Source: AP-15 sp963833745
GTDB lineage: Bacteria > Pseudomonadota > Alphaproteobacteria > ATCC43930 > CGMCC-115725
DNA: 64,000 nucleotides
Direction: 5' to 3'
Assembly (NCBI GenBank): GCA_963833745.1
Contig: CAWHZD010000005.1
Coordinates: forward strand, 1 to 64,000
Position 1 is the stretch's first letter, and every line of letters starts with the position of its first letter. The translations under genes were made by a program, and so were the position numbers. The notes under the pieces are model-generated. The model saw only the letters and a program-made list of their open reading frames with translations. It ran no database searches and was not told where the DNA came from. Positions 9,091-16,238 of this stretch are shown in pieces.

Positions 9091-9375
9091 ATGCCGTTCG
9101 TCTATCTCCTCGCCTCTAAAACATATGGGACTGTCTACGTCGGTTCGACCTTCGAACTCGCGCGCCGCGTTTGGCAGCACAAATCACGCGCCATCCCCGG
9201 CTTTACCGCCAAATACAACGTGGACCGTCTCGTGTGGTTCGAAACCCATGAACATCTTGAGACAGCGCTGGTCCGGGAACGGCAAATCAAAAAGTGGAAG
9301 CGTGACTGGAAAATCAATCTGATTGAACGCGAAAACCCGAATTGGGCTGATCTTTACCCATCCCTGTCGCCGTAG
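9091..9375 (+). CDS. Small GIY-YIG domain nuclease
   Basis: A 94-residue protein that is essentially only a GIY-YIG domain (UvrC/homing endonuclease fold). FVYLLASKTYGTVYVGST contains the paired tyrosines in VYLL...VYVG; ELARRVWQHKS carries the conserved arginine, and ETALVRERQIKKWKR the catalytic-type glutamate. Such proteins (COG2827-like) are common, often multi-copy, and of uncertain role. The ATG at 9091 begins MPFVYLLASK, the typical start. The gene sits alone between inverted palindromic repeats (9012-9073, 9389-9440), themselves inside a pair of direct repeats (8841-8918, 9501-9577), so it may be linked to the spread of these repeats (inference). Confidence 0.9.
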   Translation: MPFVYLLASKTYGTVYVGSTFELARRVWQHKSRAIPGFTAKYNVDRLVWFETHEHLETALVRERQIKKWKRDWKINLIERENPNWADLYPSLSP

Positions 9376-9388
9376 TGCGGCGGACGAC

Positions 9389-9440
9389 ATGGGTCCCTGC
9401 CGGAGTTCATCGTCGGGCCGGACCCGTGGGCAGGGACCCG
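9389..9440. repeat. Palindromic repeat, copy B2 (inverted relative to 9012-9073)
   Basis: Starts CATGGGTCCCTGCCGGAG and ends CGTGGGCAGGGACCCG, 13 bases after the GIY-YIG stop codon. It is the reverse complement of copy B1 with few changes, so the nuclease ORF is bracketed by inverted repeats. Confidence 0.75.
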
Positions 9441-9500
9441 ATAAAGCGGAGGACCGTTGCCGCAAGGCGCTAGGAGTTGCTAAAATTTTTGTGAAGTGCC

Positions 9501-9577
9501 GGTCCCTGCGAAGGCAGGGACCCATTTCACCAGCGATCGGTTGGTCGCACAATGGATCCCTGCCTTCGCAGGGACCC
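9501..9577. repeat. Paired palindrome, copy A2 (direct repeat with 8841-8918)
   Basis: Hairpin GGTCCCTGCGAAGGCAGGGACC at 9501-9522 and hairpin TCCCTGCCTTCGCAGGGACC ending near 9577, joined by about 30 bases (ATTTCACCAGCGATCGGTTG and on) that align with copy A1. It ends 25 bases before the DUF35 start, so it may sit in that gene's leader. Confidence 0.75.
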
Positions 9578-9602
9578 TATAACGTCAGGCTCTGAGGAAC
9601 CG

Positions 9603-10013
9603 ATGCCAAAGCTGATCCCCGTCCCCAACTCCTTGAGCCAGCCGTTCTGGGACGCCGTCAATCAAAGGCGGCTTGTCCTGCAGCACTGCGCTGCCTGCGA
9701 CCGGCTGCAATACCCGCCGCAGCAGGCCTGCCAAATCTGCAACTCGGCCGCCAGTCTGACGTGGAAAGAGGTCGAGGGAAGAGGCCATGTCGCGACCTAC
9801 ATCGTGATCGAGGATGGCCGCCTCAACCGGCGCATGCCCGATCAGCCCTACAACCTGGCAATGGTGACCCTGGACGCCGACCCGCGGGTCAATTTCTATT
9901 CCAATCTCCCGGGCACCCCGCCCTACAAGGCGCCAGTGGGCGCCGCCGTCGAGGTGACGTTCGAGGAGGTGGCCCCAGGCCAACTCATCCACGAGTGGCA
10001 GGTCGTCGCCTAG
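9603..10013 (+). CDS. DUF35 OB-fold / zinc-ribbon protein (thiolase partner)
   Basis: A 136-residue protein with an N-terminal rubredoxin-like zinc ribbon (CAACDRLQYPPQQACQIC, two CxxC pairs) followed by an OB-fold (WKEVEGRGHVATYIVIEDGR ... FEEVAPGQLIHEWQV). DUF35 proteins pair with thiolase-superfamily enzymes and hold acyl-CoA or scaffold the complex, as in archaeal HMG-CoA synthesis and ChsH2/Ltp-type steroid side-chain aldolases. The thiolase partner here is at 11079-12395, separated by one inserted gene. Start ATG 9603; only a weak ribosome-binding site (TGAGGAA) is visible. Confidence 0.88.
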   Translation: MPKLIPVPNSLSQPFWDAVNQRRLVLQHCAACDRLQYPPQQACQICNSAASLTWKEVEGRGHVATYIVIEDGRLNRRMPDQPYNLAMVTLDADPRVNFYSNLPGTPPYKAPVGAAVEVTFEEVAPGQLIHEWQVVA

Positions 10014-10022
10014 ACCATCGGA

Positions 10023-11042
10023 ATGCTGTTTATGCCCGCTAAACGACCCATAGACATCAAACGCGATAGCGGCATGAGCTTTGAGCTCGGAACGCCTGAA
10101 GAAGGCGTTACCGAGGCGATGGTGGAAATTGACGATTCGCTCTACATCATCAAGCCCAAGGCCATCTACGCGCTGCAAACGGCTGATCAGATCGATCGAG
10201 ACCGCACGAATATCCACTTGCCGAAGGTTGTGACGCGGCAGGTTTTCACGATCGGATCTGAGTCAGAGATCACCGGAAAAATCTTGCTGACGGCAATCAG
10301 CTTGCTCGACAAGGGTAATTTTGTCCGAGACGGGGTGAACGCCAAACAGGCGATCTCGCTCTCGCTCGAAACCTTATCCACCGTCGTCGCGATGCAGACT
10401 ATCGCGGCGGATTTCGATGCTGCGCAGCAGGGCGCTTATGAAAAGGCCGCGGCCCTTCGCCGTGCCGGGGATGCCGCGCAGCAGCCGTTCCTCGGAGATG
10501 TCAAATCGCGCTTTAAGAGCTTCATGCAACAAGCCGATCACGCGGTGGGCGCTCTTCTCGAGGTCGTTCGACTCTTTTACCCAGAGATCAAAAAAACTCC
10601 ATGGGATTCATTGCGTGAGAAGATCGGCCACGAAATTGGCGAGGACGACCAGTTCACCAAGTTTCTCGATCAGGTGGTGCCCTTCTTCAAGCTCGTCCGC
10701 AACACGCGCGATTGCTTAGTGCACAAGAATCCGAAGGGCGTGGTGGTAAAGGATTTTGAGGTTCAGTCGGACGGCCAGCTACATCCGCCCACCATCGAGG
10801 TCAATTTCCGCGAAAGCCAGCACCCCGTGATCGCTGTATCCGCATTCATGTCAGGGGTGATTACGTCGATCGCGGACGGGTTCGAGATGGTGCTAGTGCA
10901 TCTCTGCAACGCCAATACGCGCCCCTCCCCGGCGTTCCCTGTCTACATCGACATGCCCACGGAGAACCGTCGCCGTTGGAAGCACGTGCGCTTCTATTTC
11001 GGCACACGTTTCGGCGACGGCGACTTCGTTCCTATCGGCTGA
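10023..11042 (+). CDS. Unrecognised 339-residue protein with HEPN-like Rx4H motif
   Basis: I do not recognise the family. The protein is soluble, without signal peptide, rich in helices and shows KLVRNTRDCLVHKN around residues 235-248; RDCLVH fits the R-x4-6-H signature of HEPN domains (often RNases or nucleotide-binding helices), but this is a motif-level match only. Base composition is lower than that of its neighbours (line 10261-10320 is 47% G+C by hand count). It lies nine bases after the DUF35 stop and 36 before the thiolase start, splitting a functional pair, so it looks like an insertion that kept the operon readable. Start ATG 10023; ATG 10032 is an alternative. Confidence 0.7.
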   Translation: MLFMPAKRPIDIKRDSGMSFELGTPEEGVTEAMVEIDDSLYIIKPKAIYALQTADQIDRDRTNIHLPKVVTRQVFTIGSESEITGKILLTAISLLDKGNFVRDGVNAKQAISLSLETLSTVVAMQTIAADFDAAQQGAYEKAAALRRAGDAAQQPFLGDVKSRFKSFMQQADHAVGALLEVVRLFYPEIKKTPWDSLREKIGHEIGEDDQFTKFLDQVVPFFKLVRNTRDCLVHKNPKGVVVKDFEVQSDGQLHPPTIEVNFRESQHPVIAVSAFMSGVITSIADGFEMVLVHLCNANTRPSPAFPVYIDMPTENRRRWKHVRFYFGTRFGDGDFVPIG

Positions 11043-11078
11043 GATTTGCCGTCCGTTGCACAGAGGAAGGGTGGAGCC

Positions 11079-12395
11079 ATGAGCGCATCAGCCGGGTATC
11101 AGTGGCGGCGAGATAAGGACGGGCAGGGCGTATGGGAGCACCGCGGCAAGGTCGCGGTGGCCGGCGTCGGGCATTCGCCGGTCGACCGTCGCTGGGACGA
11201 GATCTCGATGGACAAGACGGTGGGAGCCTACTCCATCCTGGCCTGCAAAAAGGCGATGGACGAGGCCGGCGTCACGCCGGAGCAGATCGAGGGTGTGGTC
11301 TGCTGCGACAGCCATATTGCCGGCGGCAGCGGCGGCTCCGCGTCGCAGTGGGCCCCACGGCCCTACTTCGCCCCGCCCTATGATTCGGAGTTGGGCCTCA
11401 CTCTGGTCAACGCGCAGTGGCTGATCGAGCAGATGCGCCTGCCCAACGTGAAATTCGCGCCGACAGGCGTGCCGACCATCAGCGAAATGGTGGGCATGGC
11501 GGCACAGGCCGTGGGTGACGGCCAATGCCACACCTGTCTCGTCATCTACCCGACCGGTAATCTCGAAGGCCGCTATCGTCGCGGTGGCGAGAACGCCGAC
11601 GACTACGCCCGTGGTGCGCGCCAATGGACGGCACCCTGGGGCAATCACGGCGGCAACGATTTCATCAACATCTTCCCGCACAATCAGTACTGCCTGAAAT
11701 ACGGCGGCCAGCACGACGACCTCGCCCCCTTTGTCGTCAACCAGCACAGGAACGGGCTCTTGACGCCGTGGGGGTACAATGCCAGCCACAATGTGCCGCA
11801 GCTGACGATCGAGGATTATGTCAATTCGCGCTACATCCTGAACCCGCTCCGGCTGTGGGACTGCGACCGGCCGGTCAATGCCTCGACCGCGTATCTGTTC
11901 ACGACGGCCGAACGCGCCCGCGACATGCGGCAGCCCCCGGTCTATGTGCTCAATCACTCGCAGCACAATTTCAGGAAGCGCAGCACACAGGAAGATCTGG
12001 ACGAGATCGAGGACTGGACCGACCGCGCCGCCAAACGGATGTACGAGGGCGCCGGGCTCGGGCCCACGGACGTCGACATATTCAATCCCTACGACGGCTA
12101 TGCCCCGATGGCGCAGTTCTTCCTCGAGGGCTTCCAGTGGCACGGCGTCAAACGCGGCGATGCCTTCGCGTTCTACGCGGGCGATATCAAGTTCGAGGGA
12201 CCGCACCCGTTCTGTTCGAGCGGCGGCAATCTGGGGACCGGGCGTCTCCGCACCGCCATGTACACCGACAGCATCGAGCAGCTCCGCGGCACCGCCGGCG
12301 CACGCCAGGTCAGGGTTCGGGCAGAGACTGCGCTGGCTGCATTCACCACGCCGAGCAGCGGCGGCTGGATCATGTTCGGCAAATCCCCGAGCTGA
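11079..12395 (+). CDS. Thiolase-superfamily protein (SCP-x/DUF35-associated type)
   Basis: A 438-residue thiolase-fold enzyme. Recognisable parts are KVAVAGVGHSPVDRRWDE, the region ACKKAMDEAGVTPEQIEGVV of the N-terminal half, NPYDGYAPMAQFFLEGFQWH and the C-terminal GNLGTGRLRTAMYTDSIEQL, close to the GG(N)xG(T/R) loop of lipid-transfer-type thiolases. The usual N-terminal nucleophile is not obvious, as is often so in DUF35-linked thiolases that act as aldolases or acyl-transferring partners. Start ATG 11079 with GAGGAAGG upstream. Acts presumably on CoA thioesters with the 9603 protein. Its 3' third, plus about 85 bases after the stop, is duplicated at 17906-18527. Confidence 0.88.
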   Translation: MSASAGYQWRRDKDGQGVWEHRGKVAVAGVGHSPVDRRWDEISMDKTVGAYSILACKKAMDEAGVTPEQIEGVVCCDSHIAGGSGGSASQWAPRPYFAPPYDSELGLTLVNAQWLIEQMRLPNVKFAPTGVPTISEMVGMAAQAVGDGQCHTCLVIYPTGNLEGRYRRGGENADDYARGARQWTAPWGNHGGNDFINIFPHNQYCLKYGGQHDDLAPFVVNQHRNGLLTPWGYNASHNVPQLTIEDYVNSRYILNPLRLWDCDRPVNASTAYLFTTAERARDMRQPPVYVLNHSQHNFRKRSTQEDLDEIEDWTDRAAKRMYEGAGLGPTDVDIFNPYDGYAPMAQFFLEGFQWHGVKRGDAFAFYAGDIKFEGPHPFCSSGGNLGTGRLRTAMYTDSIEQLRGTAGARQVRVRAETALAAFTTPSSGGWIMFGKSPS

Positions 12396-12539
12396 CGGCC
12401 GGCGACACCGGAGATCACGGCTCACGGCGATCACTCTCAGACCCTGACCCCAAAGTGTGCAGCGTCGCTCCGGATGGCATGATCCGCTGTTTATAGGGCT
12501 CAAGGCGATGGCGAACAGCGATGTGGACGGAAGGGGCAG

Positions 12540-12722
12540 CGCCGGATTTATCGGCGGGAGGGCGGCGAGGGCCATCCGAGCGACCTGCGGGATGTGCAGT
12601 GGGCGCGGTTGGAGCCAATGATCCCGTCGGCCCGGCCGGGCGAACGACCGCTCAAAACCGGCGATGAACGCCTTCCTGTACCTGCTGCGTACCGGCTGCC
12701 CCTGGCGCTACCTGCCGCCAAG
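12540..12722 (+). mobile_element. IS5-type transposase remnant (N-terminal fragment)
   Basis: The translation contains DVQWARLEPMIPSARPGERP followed, after a shift of frame and a short deletion, by AMNAFLYLLRTGCPWRYLPP. Both pieces match the N-terminal DUF4096 region of IS5-family transposases, which usually runs D.QW..LEPLLP...RPG and L.AI.YLLRTGCPWR.LP. No catalytic DDE domain follows and no terminal inverted repeats are clear, so this is a dead fragment. Confidence 0.75.
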
Positions 12723-13562
12723 CTCGTTAAGAGTCGACTGAAGATCTACGCCACAATAACATTATTAGGTGTCCTTTGTGCATTTCCAGGCATACCAATC
12801 GCTCTGTCTCAGACCACGGGTAATCCAGAACGGCCTACGGCGGCGAGCAAGGTGCAGACAGTCGTCGTAGTCGGTAATGGAGCAGAAGTTAGGATCGGAA
12901 CAACCCAGCTCATTTATTCTGGAAACGGTGCTTTCACCGCTCAAGCCGATACCCCGGACACTGTATGGGTCTTTCGAGACTTTGCCCGGATCGCCTCTGA
13001 TCTTGCTCGCGAGCTACAGGATGCCGGTGTTAAAGCTGGGAAGGCTTATCTCAAGGCTGACAATGAGTGGAGGTTCATCAGGGACGTCGATTTAAACCTA
13101 ACCAATGAACAAATTGCCACCCTGTTCGGCATAAAAGTGAAACCGCCATTGCCCTACGGGAAAATACTTGCGTTCGATCGCGCGTTCGGCGATGGCGACC
13201 TAGATATGGTAAAGTCGCTGCTGACAGAAAATCCCGAAATAGTTTTCGGCGATAAGGGTGATGGAAATACACCCTTGTGCTTGACGGTCTGGAGGGGGCA
13301 TAAAGAGGTCGCGGAAATGCTGCTAGCGAAAGGGGCCGACGTTAGTGCCAAATGCTTCCAAGGGAGGACGCCGCTGCATGCCGTGGCGGAGTCGCCCTAT
13401 ATGGCAGAAACAAACCGTCTGCCCTTAGCGGAGTTATTGGTGACCAAGGGCGCCGATATTAACGCCACAGATCAACATGGCAACACGCCTTTGCGTTTGG
13501 CAGTCCAGAGCGGCCATCTGGCTGTGGCGGAATTGCTGCGCCAACATGGCGGACACGAGTGA
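12594..13562 (+). CDS. Ankyrin-repeat protein fused to IS remnant, start unclear
   Basis: From about codon 45 the frame reads as a secreted protein: a hydrophobic stretch (TITLLGVLCAFPGIPIALS) resembling a signal peptide, a novel domain of about 130 residues, then three ankyrin repeats (GNTPLCLTVWRGHKEVAEML, GRTPLHAVAES..., GNTPLRLAVQSGHLAVAELL) to the stop. Upstream the same frame runs into the IS5-type fragment. No ATG, GTG or TTG lies between the fragment and the signal-like stretch, so the original start was probably lost when the IS material joined, or translation begins within the IS part at 12594. G+C is lower than in the surrounding core genes. Function unknown; ankyrin repeats imply protein binding. 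Confidence 0.6.
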   Translation: MQWARLEPMIPSARPGERPLKTGDERLPVPAAYRLPLALPAAKLVKSRLKIYATITLLGVLCAFPGIPIALSQTTGNPERPTAASKVQTVVVVGNGAEVRIGTTQLIYSGNGAFTAQADTPDTVWVFRDFARIASDLARELQDAGVKAGKAYLKADNEWRFIRDVDLNLTNEQIATLFGIKVKPPLPYGKILAFDRAFGDGDLDMVKSLLTENPEIVFGDKGDGNTPLCLTVWRGHKEVAEMLLAKGADVSAKCFQGRTPLHAVAESPYMAETNRLPLAELLVTKGADINATDQHGNTPLRLAVQSGHLAVAELLRQHGGHE

Positions 13563-13627
13563 ACTGCGGGGTTATGGGGGCTACGCGGACAGTTGCTCAA
13601 TCCTCCCCGGAAGAGTTACGATCTGTT

Positions 13628-14521
13628 CTATTTCCCTTGCGCGCAATCAGGCGGCGAGCGCATCCAGGCTATCTGGTCCTTATCGAGCACAGGTACCTTC
13701 CACTTCCATCCTCGCCCCAGATGCATAAAATACAAGAACTCATTGTTATTGAGTTGGTCATAGCCCTCCATTGGCGTTTGCAATTTGATGACTTCCTCAT
13801 CGCTTGGGTCGATCTTACGTTTTTCAGGCCCTGGTGCGAGAAGGGGGGTTACGAGGTCGCCGGTAGAACTGATGAGAAACATGAACTCCTCTTTGGTATC
13901 GAATACAATAGGATTAGAACCCACGTTTTTGAGGTGCATCCGAAATGAAAGCGATGCAACATCTGCTCCCACAATTGAACATTTGCGGCCCTGCATGAGG
14001 ACTCCAGTTCCTTTCTTCATTCCCTGCCAGGTATAGCCCTCATTCGCAATAACTTTCAGCTGCCCATAACTGCCATCTTCTATCTCCTTTTTGTGGTCAT
14101 CCGGGAAGCGAATTCGTAACATTCGTATTCCAGCTTCACCTACCGCGACAGTCAGACCGCCGCACCCCATGGAGAAAGCGTTAGTTACCCCGAACCAGGG
14201 GCTCGCTCCGTTCCGGTTATCTTGGAAAACCCAAGTCTCGTACTCCGTCACATTGGACCAGCGTGGCACCCTCGATCTCACAGTTAGGGGTATTGCTCCT
14301 TCTTCGGATGCAGTATTGTAGTGGGTAGTCGGCCTCGTGCCGGCGAAGCCCGGTATCCATTGGGCATTCATAAGGCACCAACTATCGTGTCTCAGAAACC
14401 CGACGACCGTTTCATCATAAGTGTACAACAAATCCGCGTTTACGCGCAAGGCAAGCAGCAATATCAAAAGGGCCGAGATCGCAATGTAACTCCACCGGAT
14501 GCTTAGGCATATGTTGAACAT
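13628..14521 (-). CDS. Secreted or membrane-anchored hypothetical protein
   Basis: A 297-residue protein that I do not recognise. The N-terminus has a charged start and a hydrophobic segment (IAISALLILLLALRVNA), a signal peptide or anchor, so the rest is probably periplasmic. No known catalytic motif is visible. The ATG at 14521 overlaps the TAA stop of the upstream gene (TAATG), showing translational coupling. About residue 55 the sequence WIPGFAGTRP is the typical translation of a REP palindrome lying within the gene (14328-14360). G+C is low: 14041-14100 is 42% by hand count, against about 65-70% in core genes, which suggests transfer. Confidence 0.7.
   Translation of the reverse strand: MFNICLSIRWSYIAISALLILLLALRVNADLLYTYDETVVGFLRHDSWCLMNAQWIPGFAGTRPTTHYNTASEEGAIPLTVRSRVPRWSNVTEYETWVFQDNRNGASPWFGVTNAFSMGCGGLTVAVGEAGIRMLRIRFPDDHKKEIEDGSYGQLKVIANEGYTWQGMKKGTGVLMQGRKCSIVGADVASLSFRMHLKNVGSNPIVFDTKEEFMFLISSTGDLVTPLLAPGPEKRKIDPSDEEVIKLQTPMEGYDQLNNNEFLYFMHLGRGWKWKVPVLDKDQIAWMRSPPDCAQGK
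14328..14360. repeat. REP-like palindrome inside a coding sequence
   Basis: The plus-strand GTGCCGGCGAAGCCCGGTAT forms a short GC-rich hairpin with a GAAG loop. Read on the minus strand it gives WIPGFAGT, the familiar translation of proteobacterial REP hairpins, within the 13628-14521 gene. Confidence 0.5.
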
Positions 14522-15060
14522 TACTCACACCCAAACATTCCCAGATCCATTTTTCTCGTGAACCCGATTGGACTATCTAGAACACTTAGCACAGTTCCTC
14601 CCGGACTCTTAGTCAATATCGTGATAACATGTCCTTTCTTTATGTCTGTTAACTTCGATGGCTTGAAGTCTCGGCAAATACGTGCATCCTTCGGAATTGA
14701 ATAGGTAACGATTTTTTCATCGAGCTGAAGCGAAATTGTGGTTGGGCTCACATCCGTTACTTCACCGCTTGTTATCACCGCATCAGAGAAGGGCACCTGC
14801 CCGATCGCGGCTTGATACGGTACCCCTTGCTTATCGCAAACAAAATATCCCTGTAGCGCTACGTGATATTGTCCAAAGTTGATAATTCCATAATTGCCAC
14901 TCCCATTTTTTATTGGGGTAATCGGAGCGGTACATGAAGATACATTGGGGGGCGGAGCGTCGGCGAACGCCGCTCGGATAAGCCAAGCATCGCATCGCAT
15001 GCCGATTATTGCAGCAAGAATCCAAGCCACACCCAATTCGACGCGCACCCGCATCGGCAT
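14521..15060 (-). CDS. Secreted hypothetical protein, coupled to downstream gene
   Basis: A 179-residue protein of unknown family. The N-terminal segment (VELGVAWILAAIIGMRCDAW ... AAFADAP) looks like a signal peptide with cleavage near AFA-DAP. The mature part has several cysteines (SSCTAPI, YFVCDKQ, RICRDF, MFGCE at the end) that could form two disulfides, and a beta-rich profile (GEVTDVSPTTISLQLDEKIV). Its TAA stop overlaps the ATG of the next gene by one base. The pair forms a small low-GC operon unrelated in composition to its neighbours. Confidence 0.7.
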   Translation of the reverse strand: MPMRVRVELGVAWILAAIIGMRCDAWLIRAAFADAPPPNVSSCTAPITPIKNGSGNYGIINFGQYHVALQGYFVCDKQGVPYQAAIGQVPFSDAVITSGEVTDVSPTTISLQLDEKIVTYSIPKDARICRDFKPSKLTDIKKGHVITILTKSPGGTVLSVLDSPIGFTRKMDLGMFGCE

Positions 15061-15267
15061 CCCCTCCAGGCGACTGTTCGTCTAAGCAGACGCGCCTTGC
15101 GGACTGAACCCTGTTGCAAGGAGCGTATTTTGAAGCCGCGGAAACGGTCAAGCGAGGCCTGCTCCAAAACGTCATGGATTCCGAGATTCCGGTGACGGTC
15201 GCCCGACGGTTTGGCGGAATGCGCTTCGAGGCTGAGCAAGAATCCTTCAGCAACCGATCCATCCGTC

Positions 15268-15387
15268 CTCCCCGGCGAAAGCCGGGGTCCATCGTTCCGC
15301 GGCACGAGCTCGTGACCGTCGGTAAGATGCCGCATCGTTTGAGAAGTTCGAGGCTGCCGAGCCATGGGTCCCGGCTTTCGTCGGGAA
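15268..15387. repeat. Paired REP-like palindromes
   Basis: Hairpin CCCCGGCGAAAGCCGGGG at 15270-15287 followed by GTCCATCG, and hairpin TCCCGGCTTTCGTCGGGA at 15369-15386 preceded by CCATGGG, with about 80 bases between. Same two-hairpin design as 8841-8918 but different stem sequence. The 385-base gap 15061-15446 holds no other feature I can support. Confidence 0.65.
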
Positions 15388-15446
15388 AGCGGGAGCAGGA
15401 GTCGCCAATTCTTCATCTCGATCTGGATACTTGCCCAGCCTCTTCG

Positions 15447-15722
15447 CTATTCCGCCCTACGTTCACCGCGAAACACGACGAGGGCGTCTGCCGCCTTCAC
15501 CCCTTGACCTGACGGCAGCACCATCAGCGGATTGATGTCCAACTCTGCCAAATGTCCTTCCATGTGCATGGCGAGGTGCGACACGCGCACCAGGGTATCT
15601 TCGAGCGCTTCGAGGTCCGCCGCCGGCCGGCCGCGAAAGCCCTGGAGCAACCGGGCTTCTTTGACCTCGGCAATCATCGCCTGCGCTTCCGGGCGCGTGA
15701 TCGAGCAGCCACGCCAGAGGCG
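15447..15722 (-). pseudogene. Acyl-CoA synthetase 3' fragment (copy 2)
   Basis: The frame gives ITRPEAQAMIAEVKEARLLQ, GFRGRPAADLEALEDTLVRV, SHLAMHMEGHLAELDINPLM and VLPSGQGVKAADALVVFRGE, nearly identical to the C-terminal ATP-grasp end of the full-length gene at 22961-25303. Everything upstream of ITRPEAQ is missing: the homology starts a few bases after the glyoxalase-type gene's stop at 15730. It is on the same strand as the full-length copy. Confidence 0.88.
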
Positions 15723-15729
15723 CCTCGCT

Positions 15730-16149
15730 TTACCAGGAACCGGTGTTGGCCATGCTGGTCCAGGGTTCGGCAGGCGGCAGCGCTTCGCCGGCCTGCAATA
15801 GCTCGAGGGAGATGCCGTCCGGCGTGCGGATAAAGGCCATGCGGCCGTCACGCGGCGGGCGGTTGATCGTCACCCCATGAGCGATAAAGGCGTTGCAGGT
15901 GTCGTAGATATTGTCCACGGCATAGGCGAGATGTCCGAAATTGCGGCCGCCGGCATAGGGCTCGGGATCCCAATTGTAGGTGAGTTCCACGGCAGCCGCC
16001 TCGTCGCCGGGGGCGGCGAGGAACACGTTGGTGTAGCGGCCTTTCTCGTTCGGACGGCGGCGGATCTCGCGCAGGCCGAGCACCTCGAAGAAGGCGAGGG
16101 TGTCCTCCAGCGAACTTACCCGGATCATGGTGTGCAAATATTTGGTCAT
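15730..16149 (-). CDS. Glyoxalase I-like (VOC fold) lyase
   Basis: A 139-residue vicinal-oxygen-chelate protein close to lactoylglutathione lyase. The four metal ligands expected of glyoxalase I are in place: His6 (YLHTMIRV), Glu in AVELTYNWD, His in NFGHLAYAVD and Glu in GISLELLQ. It would convert the hemithioacetal of methylglyoxal and glutathione to S-lactoylglutathione, or a related CoA/aryl substrate. It follows the HpcH-type aldolase gene by 89 bases on the same strand, and an aldolase product could be its substrate (inference). Full length and intact despite the debris on both sides. Confidence 0.88.
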   Translation of the reverse strand: MTKYLHTMIRVSSLEDTLAFFEVLGLREIRRRPNEKGRYTNVFLAAPGDEAAAVELTYNWDPEPYAGGRNFGHLAYAVDNIYDTCNAFIAHGVTINRPPRDGRMAFIRTPDGISLELLQAGEALPPAEPWTSMANTGSW

Positions 16150-16238
16150 GGGGGTGTCCTCCGGTCAGTGTGTTCGTGGCGGCGCCCAGAACGGGCGGGG
16201 TGAGGCGAAAAGGATTATCGGGTGGCCGCCGGATCCTT

